DNA from: Roseburia sp.
GTDB lineage: Bacteria; Bacillota_A; Clostridia; Lachnospirales; Lachnospiraceae
Direction: 5' to 3'
DNA length: 29,061 nt
NCBI GenBank assembly: GCA_019411365.1
Contig: DXQT01000031.1
Location: 1-29,061, forward strand
Shown here piece after piece: positions 1 through 8,934 of this stretch (the first letter of the stretch is position 1; the number at the start of each line of letters is the position of its first letter). The position numbers and the translations under genes were made by a program. The notes under the pieces are model-generated. The model saw only the letters and a list, made by a program, of their open reading frames with translations, made no database searches and had not been told where the DNA came from.

Positions 1-494
1 TTCTCGCACACTTTTTCCGCCTCATCAAGCTTTGCCTCAATGAGAGGCTTCACTTTCTCCGCTCTCCACTTTTTCACATTTTTATAAAGCGGATATGCGA
101 TTCCCCACAGAAAAAATCCCGGGATTGCAAGCAAAATCATCAGCCAGATGATCGGTTTTGCAGCCGTCACAGCGAATACCGAACCCGCCATAAATGCACA
201 GCCTGAAATCCCACTGGTCAGTGCCGCGATCATTGCAAAAGATTCTGTGGAATTTTCGAGCGCCGCAATCTCACTCATGCACGCCTCAAAATGTCTCTGT
301 AACCGTGTCAGTTCCATTTTATTTAAAACTGCCCTGCTCCGCTTTAAATGGATTGTTACTTTTCCCATTCCTTTTTCTATGGGTACATTGGAATCCACCT
401 TCCATCCAAAATGCTCGTAGCCATCCATATACTGTGACATCTGATTCTCGGCAACCGTCACTTTCGTATAATCAAAACTCTCAAACTCACTCAT
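1..494 (-). CDS. Two-helix membrane protein of unknown function, C-terminus cut by window edge
   Basis: An open frame starts at an ATG at 494 and runs off the left edge, so about 164 residues are visible and the C-terminus is missing. The N-terminal ~95 residues are soluble and polar. Two hydrophobic segments follow, around residues 97-120 (MIAALTSGISGCAFMAGSVF) and 124-146 (IIWLMILLAIPGFFLWGIAY), then a basic, charged tail. A GGGAAAG-like ribosome binding site lies upstream. The gene follows the histidine kinase on the same strand with a 48-bp gap, so it is probably the third gene of that operon. I do not recognise the family. The context only suggests an accessory or target of the two-component system. 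Confidence 0.7.
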   Translation of the reverse strand, partial: MSEFESFDYTKVTVAENQMSQYMDGYEHFGWKVDSNVPIEKGMGKVTIHLKRSRAVLNKMELTRLQRHFEACMSEIAALENSTESFAMIAALTSGISGCAFMAGSVFAVTAAKPIIWLMILLAIPGFFLWGIAYPLYKNVKKWRAEKVKPLIEAKLDEAEKVCE

Positions 495-542
495 TTTTCT
501 ACGCTTTCCCAGAAATTCGCTTTCTGTCTGTTATCCAATATT

Positions 543-1601
543 CTACCTTTTCGGAATGATCACCGTAAACTTACTGCCGCGTCCCGGTTCGCTTTCCACT
601 TCGATTTTATAATCATTTAACTGCAAAACACGCAGGGCAAGCGCCAGTCCAAGTCCATTTCCAGCCATTGCGTGGGACGTATCCCCCTGATAAAATTTTT
701 CAAAAATATGTTTCCTTGTCTCTTCCGTCATTCCGCAGCCGTTATCCTCCACCGACACACGGATCTCAGAATCATCCGACTGCTCGGTCAGCTTTATCGT
801 TCCTCCCGGTTCTGTGAACTTCACTGCATTGGAAAAAAGGTTATTCCAGACTAACTCCATCAACGCAGCGTCTGCCGTGATCTTTACAGAATCTTCCATA
901 TCTGCATCAAATCCAATATCTTTTTTCTCCCACACCGGCTCATAATTCACGGCACATTCCGCAAGCTGTCCACACAGATCGTACTCTTCTGCTACCGGCG
1001 TGATCGCCTGTTTTTCAAGCTTGTTCAGTTTTAAAATATTACTGATAAGTTCCGACAGACGCTTTGTAGTCTGAAAGATCACTTCGGCATATTCTTTTTG
1101 TTTCTCCGGCTTCTTTTCCATACAGAGCAGCTCCGCATTGTTCTGGATAATTGCAAGCGGCGTCTTGATCTCATGGGAAACATTGGAGAAAAAGTCTGTT
1201 TTCAACGTCTCAATGCTGCCGAGTTCCTCCACCATTTTATTAAAATCAATAATCATGACATCCAGATAATCCAGCCGGTCAGCGGTGTGAAGTGTCGGAA
1301 CATACACTGAAAAATCGCCCTCTGCCACTTTTTTTGTTGCATCTGCCAGGTCATGCATTGGCTTTTCATAGCTTTTCCGGATCACATTTTTCGTAAAAAG
1401 TGTCAATCCAACTGCCACAACAGTCCAGTAACCAAGCGGTAAAATTACCTGTATGATTTTGTTCCACCCCAGTGCATTCATACCTACGATAATTCCTGTA
1501 TGAATACCGGACATTAACAGCAATACGAGAAAATACACCAGAAACAGGGACGATGGAAAACGGTCATTTTTGATTGTGTTGGTATAGTTCAATTTGTTCA
1601 T
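543..1601 (-). CDS. Membrane sensor histidine kinase (HAMP-HisKA-HATPase_c)
   Basis: A 352-residue sensor kinase that would autophosphorylate and pass phosphate to the regulator encoded just upstream. Two transmembrane helices lie at about residues 18-40 and 48-70 with a very short outside loop, so it probably senses within the membrane or through a partner. A HAMP linker covers about 71-125. The HisKA H-box (VSHEIKTPL) carries His143. The ATPase domain shows an N-box (WNNLFSNAVKF, Asn258), a G1 box (DNGCG, 286-290), an F-box (EKFYQ) and a G2 box (GNGLGLA, 314-320). The open frame extends 32 codons upstream, but that part overlaps the regulator gene. The ATG at 1601 gives a 19-bp gap and was preferred. 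The signal is unknown; no large extracytoplasmic domain is present. Confidence 0.92.
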   Translation of the reverse strand: MNKLNYTNTIKNDRFPSSLFLVYFLVLLLMSGIHTGIIVGMNALGWNKIIQVILPLGYWTVVAVGLTLFTKNVIRKSYEKPMHDLADATKKVAEGDFSVYVPTLHTADRLDYLDVMIIDFNKMVEELGSIETLKTDFFSNVSHEIKTPLAIIQNNAELLCMEKKPEKQKEYAEVIFQTTKRLSELISNILKLNKLEKQAITPVAEEYDLCGQLAECAVNYEPVWEKKDIGFDADMEDSVKITADAALMELVWNNLFSNAVKFTEPGGTIKLTEQSDDSEIRVSVEDNGCGMTEETRKHIFEKFYQGDTSHAMAGNGLGLALALRVLQLNDYKIEVESEPGRGSKFTVIIPKR

Positions 1602-1620
1602 GGTTTCAGGCAGTCCCTTT

Positions 1621-2292
1621 CTATAGCAATACCGCTTTGTATCCAAGTCCACGCACAGTTTTGATCTCGAATCCATCGCAGGTGGAAAACTTGTCACGGA
1701 GCTTTGTCACATAGACATCCACAGCCCGCAGGCTCGTTCCCGAATCAAGCCCCCAGAACTCATCCATAAGCTGTGCCCTTGTAAATGTTTTTTTCGGGTA
1801 AGACAACAGTTTATATAAAATATTGAATTCGCGTGTTGTGACCGGTATCTCCTCCCCATTTATCATTGCAGTCATGCCGTCCGCATCCATCTCCAGATTT
1901 CCGACAATAAGTTTGCGCTCCATCTCGATATTACTTCTCCGGAGCAGTGCCCTCACACGCATCTCAAGTTCTGCTAACTCCACCGGTTTTACCATATAAT
2001 CATCGATTCCAACTAAAAATCCTTTCCGTTTGGAAGGAAGATCATCCTTAGCCGACATGAAAAGGATCGGGATCTGTTTATTGACCTGACGCACTGTCTC
2101 CGCAAATTCAAATCCGTCGATCTCCGGCATCATAATGTCGGAAATGATCAGCTCGTAGAGATTGTTATACATCTCGTCATAGGCTTCGTTCGCACTCAAA
2201 ACGCCTTTTGCCTCAAATCCACAGTCATTTAAATAGGTGCAGACCGTCTGGTTTAAATTTTTATCATCATCCACTACAAGAATGTGTATCAT
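1621..2292 (-). CDS. OmpR/PhoB-family response regulator
   Basis: A 223-residue response regulator. The receiver domain spans about 1-118, with the acidic pocket DDD at 8-10, phospho-acceptor Asp52 (SDIMMPEIDG) and the conserved Lys102-Pro. The winged-helix DNA-binding domain covers about 125-223, with the typical TTREFNILYKLL, RAVDVYVTKLRDK and VRGLGYK segments. A GAAAGGAA ribosome binding site precedes the ATG. It is the first gene of a unit with the kinase 19 bp downstream. Three 11-bp direct repeats near its own promoter (2351-2383) suggest autoregulation, which is inference. Target genes cannot be told from the window. Confidence 0.93.
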   Translation of the reverse strand: MIHILVVDDDKNLNQTVCTYLNDCGFEAKGVLSANEAYDEMYNNLYELIISDIMMPEIDGFEFAETVRQVNKQIPILFMSAKDDLPSKRKGFLVGIDDYMVKPVELAELEMRVRALLRRSNIEMERKLIVGNLEMDADGMTAMINGEEIPVTTREFNILYKLLSYPKKTFTRAQLMDEFWGLDSGTSLRAVDVYVTKLRDKFSTCDGFEIKTVRGLGYKAVLL

Positions 2293-2334
2293 TTTTCTGT
2301 TCCTTTCTGGTTTCTATCATTGTCCATTGATTAC

Positions 2335-2383
2335 ATCATAACATATATTATTTTGAATTTGTTTGAGTTTTGTTTCAGAATTG
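2335..2383 (-). promoter_or_regulatory. Possible autoregulated promoter of the response regulator with three 11-bp direct repeats
   Basis: A TATGAT-like -10 lies at 2335-2340 (minus strand) with no good sigma-A -35. Where the -35 should be, three back-to-back 11-bp imperfect repeats are read on the plus strand: TTTTGAATTTG (2351-2361), TTTGAGTTTTG (2362-2372) and TTTCAGAATTG (2373-2383). Contiguous repeats of one helical turn that replace a -35 are typical of OmpR/PhoB-type activator sites. That this regulator binds here is inference. Confidence 0.4.
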
Positions 2384-2427
2384 TTAATAGAAGAAAATCT
2401 GATTGCTTTCAATTATTTTAATAGCGC

Positions 2428-2455
2428 TTGCATAACGATAAAATCCGCTTATAAT
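2428..2455 (+). promoter_or_regulatory. Sigma-A promoter for the LUD-domain gene
   Basis: TTGCAT at 2428-2433 and a perfect TATAAT at 2450-2455, spaced by 16 bp, lie 36 bp upstream of the ATG at 2492. A GAGGAGAAGG ribosome binding site lies between. Confidence 0.75.
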
Positions 2456-2491
2456 AAAAGTCAAAAAGATAAATAAGAGGAGAAGGATCAT

Positions 2492-3127
2492 ATGACACCA
2501 AAAGCAAAATATTACGAAACACTCGCCAATACCATGATCAAAAATTTTGAAAAAAGAAGAATGGAGGCTTACTACTGCCCGACTGCAAAAGAAGCCGTAG
2601 AAAAGTCACTTTCTTTCCTGCCATCCGGTGCAGTCGTGGCTCACGGCGGCTCCATGACATTAGAGGAAACCGGCATGATGGATGCACTGCGTTCAGCCAA
2701 TATTCAGTTTTTAGACCGGGCAGTCTGTAAGACACCGGAAGATTCCAGAAAAATATTCCACGACGCACTGATGGCTGACTACTATTTCATGAGCACCAAC
2801 GCCATGACAATTGATGGAGAATTAGTCAATATCGATGGTAATGGAAACCGGGTCGCTGCTTTGATCTATGGTCCTGAAAATGTCATTATTCTTGCCGGAA
2901 TGAACAAGGTTGCAAAGGACGTTGCAGAAGCTGTTGACCGTGTCCACTTAACCGCAACTCCTATGAACTGTGTACGTCTGAACAAGCAGACACCATGTGC
3001 TGTCACCGGAGTCTGTGCCGACTGCCTCTCTCCTGACTGTATCTGCAATCAGGTCGTGATCACAAGACGAAGCGGTATTCAGGGAAGAATTAAAGTTATT
3101 TTAATTGGAGAGGAACTTGGCTACTAA
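2492..3127 (+). CDS. LUD-domain protein (lactate-utilisation/LutC-like superfamily)
   Basis: A 211-residue stand-alone LUD-fold protein. The early part reads like the family: MTPKAKYYETLANTMIKNFE, then a VVAHGGSMTLEETGMMDALR region, then DYYFMSTNAMTIDGELVNIDGNGNRVAALIYGP, which probably forms the binding pocket. Near the C-terminus there is a cysteine cluster (PCAVTGVCADCLSPDCICN, about residues 169-187) that could bind a metal or Fe-S centre. The family is named after LutC, but single-gene clostridial members have no proven substrate, and no lutA or lutB is in view. It has its own promoter and ribosome binding site and is flanked by minus-strand genes. Downstream, 3137-3178 holds only a weak AAAAG/CTTTT hairpin with six T and a 9-bp imperfect stem, so termination is not clean. 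Confidence 0.85.
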   Translation: MTPKAKYYETLANTMIKNFEKRRMEAYYCPTAKEAVEKSLSFLPSGAVVAHGGSMTLEETGMMDALRSANIQFLDRAVCKTPEDSRKIFHDALMADYYFMSTNAMTIDGELVNIDGNGNRVAALIYGPENVIILAGMNKVAKDVAEAVDRVHLTATPMNCVRLNKQTPCAVTGVCADCLSPDCICNQVVITRRSGIQGRIKVILIGEELGY

Positions 3128-3195
3128 AAGATGCAAAAGGCACTTTTTTATGGAGTATAACCACTCTTGTATCCATAAGAAGCAAAGGGACGCTT

Positions 3196-3232
3196 AAAAA
3201 TACCCTCCTTACTGTTTTGTCCAGTAAAGAGG
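3196..3232 (-). terminator. Intrinsic terminator of the polyamine operon
   Basis: Arms 3204-3214 and 3222-3232 pair (CCTC + mismatch + TTACTG) around a 7-nt loop. On the minus strand the stem is followed by GTATTTTT. It lies 20 bp beyond the aguB stop codon. Confidence 0.7.
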
Positions 3233-3252
3233 ATATCTTCATGCATCCTTTT

Positions 3253-4137
3253 TTATTTACAGATATCCCCGTAGCACTCCGGTCTTCTGTCCCGGAAGAT
3301 TCCCCATGAAAGGCGGTTCTCCTGCATTTCATTTAAGTCGAACGTTGCAAGGATCACCTGTTCCGTCTTGCGGTCTGCCTCTGCCACAAGTTCTCCGGTC
3401 TGATCTGTGATAAAAGAAGAGCCGTAAAATGTGAGTGCTGATCTCTGTCCGCCGTTTTCCTCACATGGAACTACTTCTTCTGTTCCGATACGGTTTGCTG
3501 CGATCACCGGCATGAGGTTTGCTGCTGCATGTCCCTGCATCGCCCTTCTCCAGTGCGGCATGCTGTCACACTCTAAGATTGGTTCACTGCCGATTGCTGT
3601 CGGGTAAAAAAGCAGCTCTGCTCCTTTGACCGCCATGGCTCTTGCTGTCTCTGGGAACCACTGATCCCAGCAGATGCCGACACCGATTTTTCCATACGCT
3701 GTATCAAACACTTGAAATCCGGTATCTCCCGGAACAAAGTAAAATTTTTCCTGATAATAATGATCGTCCGGGATATGTGTCTTGCGGTATATTCCAAGAT
3801 TGCTTCCGTCTGCATCGATCACTGCAACAGTATTAAACAGGCGGTTCACATCCTTTTCATAAAAGCTGACCGGGATCACAACAGACAATTCCTTTGCCAG
3901 TGCAGAAAAATGTTTTACCGCATCATTTTCATTCACTTCTTTTGCAAATTCATAGTATTCATATCTGCGTTCCTGACAAAAATACTGTCTTTCAAAAAGC
4001 TCCGGCAAAAGGATGATCTGTGCTCCTTTTTCTGCCGCTTCCCGGACAAGTGCATCTGCCTTTGCGATATTTTCTTCCACATTTGTGCTGCATTTCATTT
4101 GAACTGCGGCTACTGTGACGTTACGTTTTCTGCTCAT
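3253..4137 (-). CDS. aguB: N-carbamoylputrescine amidase
   Basis: A 294-residue cytosolic nitrilase-superfamily amidase that would hydrolyse N-carbamoylputrescine to putrescine, CO2 and ammonia. The catalytic triad is visible: Glu46 in LLPELFE, Lys119 in YRKTHIPD and Cys156 in GVGICWDQWFPE. Length and the stretch DHYYQEKFYFVPGDTGF fit AguB from plants and bacteria. It is the last gene of the polyamine operon, 128 bp after aguA, and is followed by a terminator. A GGGAG ribosome binding site lies 10 nt before the ATG. Pairing with agmatine deiminase makes this assignment firm compared with other nitrilases. Confidence 0.95.
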   Translation of the reverse strand: MSRKRNVTVAAVQMKCSTNVEENIAKADALVREAAEKGAQIILLPELFERQYFCQERRYEYYEFAKEVNENDAVKHFSALAKELSVVIPVSFYEKDVNRLFNTVAVIDADGSNLGIYRKTHIPDDHYYQEKFYFVPGDTGFQVFDTAYGKIGVGICWDQWFPETARAMAVKGAELLFYPTAIGSEPILECDSMPHWRRAMQGHAAANLMPVIAANRIGTEEVVPCEENGGQRSALTFYGSSFITDQTGELVAEADRKTEQVILATFDLNEMQENRLSWGIFRDRRPECYGDICK

Positions 4138-4265
4138 AATATGCTGTCTCCCGCTTCTTAATATTTTCCATGCTTTTTCATTCTATTCCTGTTTATTCTG
4201 AAATCCGGCATTTTTATCTTTCCATCTGTCTTGCAACGATACTTTATATGATTTCCTGCTATCCG

Positions 4266-5363
4266 TCATCTGCGTACCGGTATCTGCTGTGTGATGCAGT
4301 GGATATTGCCACCGCCAATGATGATCTCCCTTGCAAAGACTGGCACGATCTCACGCTCCGGAAACAGTTTCTGCAATAAATCTGTTGCCAGGGCATCATG
4401 CTCGTCTCCAAACTGCGGCACAAGTACAACCTGATTTCCGATGTAAAAATTCACATAGCTTGCCGCTAACCGTTCTCCGGCTTCTCTTGTATCCTCGCCC
4501 TCTTCAAACACGTAACCTGCCAGCTCTTTTTCTGTAATACAGACTGGTTTCTTCGGGATTGGCATTTTATGCACACGGAACTTTCTTCCTTTGGCGTCTG
4601 TCTCCTGTTCAAGAACCTTAAGATCTTCCGCTGAAAGTGCGTACTGCGGATCACTCTCATCATCTGTCCATGCAAGGACAACCTCACCCGGTTTTGTAAA
4701 TGCACAGACATTGTCTACATGTTCATTTGTTTCATCCTGATAAATTCCGTTTGGAAGCCAGATGATTTTCTCTGCGCCAAGATATTCCTGCAATTTTGCT
4801 TCGATCTGCTCTTTCGTAAGTTCCGGATTTCTTCCCTTACTGAGCAGACAGGCTTCCGTTGCGATCACCGTTCCCTGTCCGTCTGAATGGATGGAACCGC
4901 CTTCCAGCACAAAAGGAGCCGCATCATAATAATCATAACCGGTCAGTTTACAAAATTCTTCTGCAACCTTATCATCCTTTTGCCAGTCCTGATAAAGACC
5001 ATCATAGGTTCCGCCCCAGGCATTAAAGCTCCAGTTGACCCCACGGACTTCTTTTCCATCCGTCACAAAGGTTGGTCCGACATCCCTTGCCCATGCATCG
5101 TCTGTCGGAATTGTTAAAATTTCTACATTCTCACACAGCAGCTCTCTTGCCGCTGCTTCCGTTTCCGGTTCTGTCAGCATATATACTTTTTCTGTCTCTG
5201 CCAGCTTATTGGCAATCTCTGCAAATACTTTTCCGGCTTCTTTTGCCTCATATGGCCAGGAACCCGGACGTTTGGGCCAGATTAAGATCACACCATCCTG
5301 CGGTTCAAATTCCCCCGGCATATAAAATCCATCCTGATGTGGAGTTCTGTTTTCTATCTTCAT
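4266..5363 (-). CDS. aguA: Agmatine deiminase
   Basis: A 365-residue agmatine deiminase (peptidyl-arginine deiminase-like fold) that converts agmatine to N-carbamoylputrescine and ammonia. Visible family features are [22 protein letters not shown] near the N-terminus, [27 protein letters not shown], a DETNEHVDN segment with the catalytic His, and the C-terminal [11 protein letters not shown] with nucleophile Cys356. The frame is open 31 codons further upstream, reaching into nspC. The ATG at 5363 was chosen because it gives the family's usual length, begins [18 protein letters not shown] and follows an AGGATAAC sequence. It lies 64 bp after nspC and feeds aguB. Confidence 0.95.
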   Translation of the reverse strand: MKIENRTPHQDGFYMPGEFEPQDGVILIWPKRPGSWPYEAKEAGKVFAEIANKLAETEKVYMLTEPETEAAARELLCENVEILTIPTDDAWARDVGPTFVTDGKEVRGVNWSFNAWGGTYDGLYQDWQKDDKVAEEFCKLTGYDYYDAAPFVLEGGSIHSDGQGTVIATEACLLSKGRNPELTKEQIEAKLQEYLGAEKIIWLPNGIYQDETNEHVDNVCAFTKPGEVVLAWTDDESDPQYALSAEDLKVLEQETDAKGRKFRVHKMPIPKKPVCITEKELAGYVFEEGEDTREAGERLAASYVNFYIGNQVVLVPQFGDEHDALATDLLQKLFPEREIVPVFAREIIIGGGNIHCITQQIPVRR

Positions 5364-5427
5364 ACTTCTGTTATCCTGCCTTTTTCCGTGTTGTCTTTCC
5401 ATGGATCTTCCATCCGGCCGGACTTTC

Positions 5428-6561
5428 TCATGACAGTCTTCCTTTAAAATCATCATAAGAAAAGCTTCGGATCACTTTACATTCACCACTCTCGTCCATC
5501 ACTGCAATATCCGGCAGTGGGATTCCGTTAAATGTATTGTTTTTCACCATGGAGTAAATCGCCATATCCTCAAAATACAGTCTGTCATCCACTTTTTTCT
5601 CTTCGTCAAAAGAATAATCCCCGATAATATCGCCTGCAAGGCAGGTATAGGAAGATAACCGGTAAGTATACTTCTTTTCCTCCGGCATTCCCGAACTGCG
5701 AAGTGGCGGACGGTACGGCATTTCCAGCACATCCGGCATATGGCATGCTGCGGATGCGTCCAGAATCAACGTCTGTATATCGTTATCTACCACATCCATA
5801 ACGGTTGTGGCAAGATATCCGGCATTCAATGCAATCGCTTCGCCCGGTTCTAAATAAATGTCAAGATCATATTTTTCCTTCATGTGCAGAATGCATTTTT
5901 CTAACAGTTCGATGTCATAATCTGCTCTTGTAATATGGTGTCCGCCGCCAAAATTCAGCCATTTCATTTTGTAAAGATAACTGCCGAATTTTTCTTCTAC
6001 CGCCTCTAAGGTTTTTGCAAGATCATCCGCATTCTGCTCACAGAGCGTGTGAAAATGCAGTCCATCCACATAATCATACATCTCATCCGTAAACTGCTCT
6101 TTAAAATGCGCAATTGTCACACCGAGACGCGAACCCTTTGCACATGGATCATAGATCGCATGATCCCCCTGTGTGGAACACTCCGGGTTAATACGAATTC
6201 CCACGCTGGTCTCTTTGCAGAAATTTTTATATTTTTCCAGCTGGGAAAAAGAATTAAAAACCATGTGATCGCAGATTTTAACCAGTTCCTTCACGTCCTC
6301 TTCTTTATATGCCGGAGCAAATACATGGTTTTCTTTTCCCATTTCCTCTTTTCCGAGACGAGCCTCAAAAAGTCCGCTTGCCGTTGTTCCACTGATATAC
6401 TGACCGATCAGCGGGTATTCGTAAAAGCAGGAAAAGGCTTTCTGTGCAAGAAGGATTTTACATCCGGTATCCTTTTCCACTTTCTGGAGAATGGAAAGAT
6501 TTTTTTTCAGCTGTTTTTCATCTATGACATAGCACGGTGTTTTTAATTCTTCAATTCTCAT
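5428..6561 (-). CDS. nspC: Carboxynorspermidine/carboxyspermidine decarboxylase
   Basis: A 377-residue PLP enzyme of the alanine-racemase fold (fold III) that removes CO2 from carboxyspermidine or carboxynorspermidine to give spermidine or norspermidine. The PLP lysine is Lys41 in ILLAQKAFS, the hallmark NspC sequence. Others are [24 protein letters not shown] and the C-terminal [14 protein letters not shown] with the partner-subunit cysteine. It follows the matching dehydrogenase by 71 bp and precedes aguA. Since the operon makes putrescine, carboxyspermidine is the likelier natural substrate; this is inference. The ATG is preceded by AAGGA at a rather long spacing. Confidence 0.95.
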   Translation of the reverse strand: MRIEELKTPCYVIDEKQLKKNLSILQKVEKDTGCKILLAQKAFSCFYEYPLIGQYISGTTASGLFEARLGKEEMGKENHVFAPAYKEEDVKELVKICDHMVFNSFSQLEKYKNFCKETSVGIRINPECSTQGDHAIYDPCAKGSRLGVTIAHFKEQFTDEMYDYVDGLHFHTLCEQNADDLAKTLEAVEEKFGSYLYKMKWLNFGGGHHITRADYDIELLEKCILHMKEKYDLDIYLEPGEAIALNAGYLATTVMDVVDNDIQTLILDASAACHMPDVLEMPYRPPLRSSGMPEEKKYTYRLSSYTCLAGDIIGDYSFDEEKKVDDRLYFEDMAIYSMVKNNTFNGIPLPDIAVMDESGECKVIRSFSYDDFKGRLS

Positions 6562-6632
6562 TCTGTCTGTTCATTCCTTTTTCTGTCATTTCACATGAGA
6601 AGGACATTTTTCCTTCTTCTTGAAGTAGGTTC

Positions 6633-7892
6633 TTACTCAACTTCCTGCGGATTCTCGCAGACTACCCAAGGAAGTCCCCATTTATTCAGTGCTTCCATAT
6701 ATGGATCCGGATCAAACTCCTCTACATTGAATACGCCAGGTTTTTTCCAGAGTCCCTCTACTACCATCATTGTTCCGATCATAGCCGGAACTCCTGTTGT
6801 GTAGGAGATTGCCTGAGAACCAACCTCTTTGTAGCACTCCTGATGATCGCATACATTGTAAATGTAGATGGTCTTTTCTTTTCCGTCTTTTACACCTTTG
6901 AAAATACATCCGATGTTTGTTTTTCCTACCGTTCTTGGTCCAAGGCTTGCAGGATCCGGCAATAATGCTTTTAAGAACTGGATCGGCACGATCTCTTTTC
7001 CTTCAAAGTTGATCGGTGTTGTGGAAAGCATTCCAACGTTTTCCAGACATTTCATATGTGTTAAATAACTCTGTCCGAATGTCATGAAGAAACGGATTCT
7101 CTTGATTCCCGGAATATTTTTTGCAAGTGATTCAATCTCCTCATGATGAAGCAGATACATATCTTTTTCTCCAACTTCCGGAAAATCATATTCACGCTTA
7201 ATAGACATTGGCTCTACTTCTACCCAATGGCCATCTTCCCAATAAGAACCCATTGCAGATACTTCTCTTAAATTGATCTCAGGATTAAAGTTTGTTGCAA
7301 ATGGATAGCCATGGTCACCGCCGTTGCAGTCTAAAATATCAATGTAGTGGATCTCATCGAAATAATGTTTTAATGCATATGCAGAATAAACACTTGTCAC
7401 ACCCGGATCAAATCCGCTTCCAAGGATTGCTGTAATGCCTGCATCTTCAAACTTTTTCTTATAAGCCCACTGCCAGGAATAATCAAAGTATGCTGTAAAT
7501 CCCTCTTTCTTGCAACGCTCCTCGTAAATTTTTCTCCACTCCGGATCATCCGTATTCTCTGCTTCGTAGTTTGCGGTGTCAATATAATCTACTCCTGTTG
7601 CAAGGCAGGCATCCATGATCGTCAGATCCTGATATGGAAGTGCCACATTTAACACTGCATCCGGCTTATATTCGTTGATCAGTGCGATCAGCTCCTCTGT
7701 GTTGTCAGCATCTACCTGTGCGGTTGTGATGACTGTTTTTGTTGTTGGCTGTAATTTTTCTTTCATTGCATCACATTTGGACTTTGTTCTGCTTGCGATC
7801 ATAATCTCAGTGAAAACATCACTGTTCTGGCAACATTTTGCAATTGCTACGGAAGCTACGCCTCCACATCCGATAATCATTACTCTGCTCAT
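6633..7892 (-). CDS. Carboxynorspermidine/carboxyspermidine dehydrogenase (saccharopine dehydrogenase family)
   Basis: A 419-residue NAD(P)H-dependent enzyme of the Lys9/saccharopine reductase family. It would condense putrescine (or diaminopropane) with aspartate beta-semialdehyde to carboxyspermidine (or carboxynorspermidine). The N-terminus has a Rossmann nucleotide-binding loop (MIIGCGGVASVAIAKC). Family features include VLNVALPYQDLTIMDAC, DYIDTANYE, GSGFDPGVTSVYSAYA and the C-terminal YTTGVPAMIGTMMVV. It stands between speE and nspC, and the dehydrogenase-decarboxylase pair is the diagnostic module of the carboxyspermidine route. The ribosome binding site AAAGGAG is well placed. Without context it could be called saccharopine dehydrogenase; the neighbours decide against lysine metabolism. 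Confidence 0.93.
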   Translation of the reverse strand: MSRVMIIGCGGVASVAIAKCCQNSDVFTEIMIASRTKSKCDAMKEKLQPTTKTVITTAQVDADNTEELIALINEYKPDAVLNVALPYQDLTIMDACLATGVDYIDTANYEAENTDDPEWRKIYEERCKKEGFTAYFDYSWQWAYKKKFEDAGITAILGSGFDPGVTSVYSAYALKHYFDEIHYIDILDCNGGDHGYPFATNFNPEINLREVSAMGSYWEDGHWVEVEPMSIKREYDFPEVGEKDMYLLHHEEIESLAKNIPGIKRIRFFMTFGQSYLTHMKCLENVGMLSTTPINFEGKEIVPIQFLKALLPDPASLGPRTVGKTNIGCIFKGVKDGKEKTIYIYNVCDHQECYKEVGSQAISYTTGVPAMIGTMMVVEGLWKKPGVFNVEEFDPDPYMEALNKWGLPWVVCENPQEVE

Positions 7893-8017
7893 TTTTATTT
7901 CTCCTTTTTCATGTTATTGTTTTTTAGATAATTGCGAACCTCCTCCTACTCTTCTTTCAATTTGGATTTTTATGAGTTTCTCAATTATCCATGTCATTAT
8001 TTACTTAATATATTTTT

Positions 8018-8875
8018 CTACCTGTCTTCCTCGTCCTCTAGCATGTCTTCTAAATATTTCGGAAGCATGAAGGCTCCCCGGTGAAGATTCGTTGTGTAAT
8101 ATCTTGTTTTGATATGTAATTTTTTCCACTCTTTCACGCGCAGATTGTTGAGTGGGTGATATTTTTTGGAAGCAAATCCAAACAGCCAGTAGCCGGACGA
8201 ACAGGTCGGGATATGTGCCTGATATACGCGGCTTACCGGAAATGCCCGGAATGCCTTGCGGTGCATCTTCATGCACTCTTCCTTATCCTCATCATAAAAT
8301 GGACTTCCATGCTGATAAACCATGATTCCGTCCTCTTTTAACGCCTTATAGCAGCTTCCGTAAAATTCCTTGGTAAAAAGTCCCTCAGTATGCCCAAACG
8401 GATCGGTTGCGTCATTGATGATCAGATCATACTCCTCCGTTTTGTTTCTCAGGAAACGAAGTCCATCCTGATAATACACATTCACACGCGGATCATCCAG
8501 ACCACAGGCAAGCTCCGGGAAATGCTCCCGGCAGACTTCCACTAACATCTCATCCGGTTCCACAACATCAATCTTTTCTATGGAATCATACTGTGTCAGT
8601 TCTTTTGCAACACCGCCATCACCGCCACCGATGATCAGCACGTGACGCACGTCCGGATGTACTGCCATCGGCACATGCGTTACCATCTCGTCATAAATAA
8701 ATTCATCCTTTTCCGAAAAAAGGATATCTCCATCCAAAGCCAGAAACTTGCCAAATTCTACCGATTCCAGAACATCGATCCTCTGGCAGTCACTGTTACC
8801 GCTGAATAATTGTTTTTCGATTCTCATTGAGAGCTTTACATTCGATGTGTGAAGCTCCGAAAACCACATTTCCAT
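8018..8875 (-). CDS. speE: Spermidine synthase-like aminopropyltransferase
   Basis: A 285-residue SpeE-family protein, expected to move an aminopropyl group from decarboxylated SAM to an amine. The methyltransferase-like core shows GGGDGGVAKEL (nucleotide loop), VDVVEPDEMLVEVCREHFPEL and DDPRVNVYYQDGLRFL. The catalytic loop reads NDATDPFGHTEGLF instead of the usual S/D-x-TDPIGPAExLF, and the later QxESP-type loop is QHGSPFYD, so acceptor or donor preference may differ. It lies between speA and the dehydrogenase in the operon. No speD, the source of decarboxylated SAM, is visible. Good GGAG ribosome binding site. The family call is sure; the product is uncertain because the operon already makes spermidine another way. 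Confidence 0.88.
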   Translation of the reverse strand: MEMWFSELHTSNVKLSMRIEKQLFSGNSDCQRIDVLESVEFGKFLALDGDILFSEKDEFIYDEMVTHVPMAVHPDVRHVLIIGGGDGGVAKELTQYDSIEKIDVVEPDEMLVEVCREHFPELACGLDDPRVNVYYQDGLRFLRNKTEEYDLIINDATDPFGHTEGLFTKEFYGSCYKALKEDGIMVYQHGSPFYDEDKEECMKMHRKAFRAFPVSRVYQAHIPTCSSGYWLFGFASKKYHPLNNLRVKEWKKLHIKTRYYTTNLHRGAFMLPKYLEDMLEDEEDR

Positions 8876-8934
8876 TTTTCTGCTTCTCCTTCCCTGTCCC
8901 GGTTTCCACCGTTTTCTCCGGAATCACTCATCTC

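Noticed and set aside
1602..1697. Longer histidine kinase start at 1697
   Set aside because: It would overlap the response regulator by 77 bp and has no ribosome binding site advantage.
5364..5456. Longer AguA start at 5456
   Set aside because: The extra 31 residues are charged, overlap nspC and exceed the family length; the ATG at 5363 fits better.
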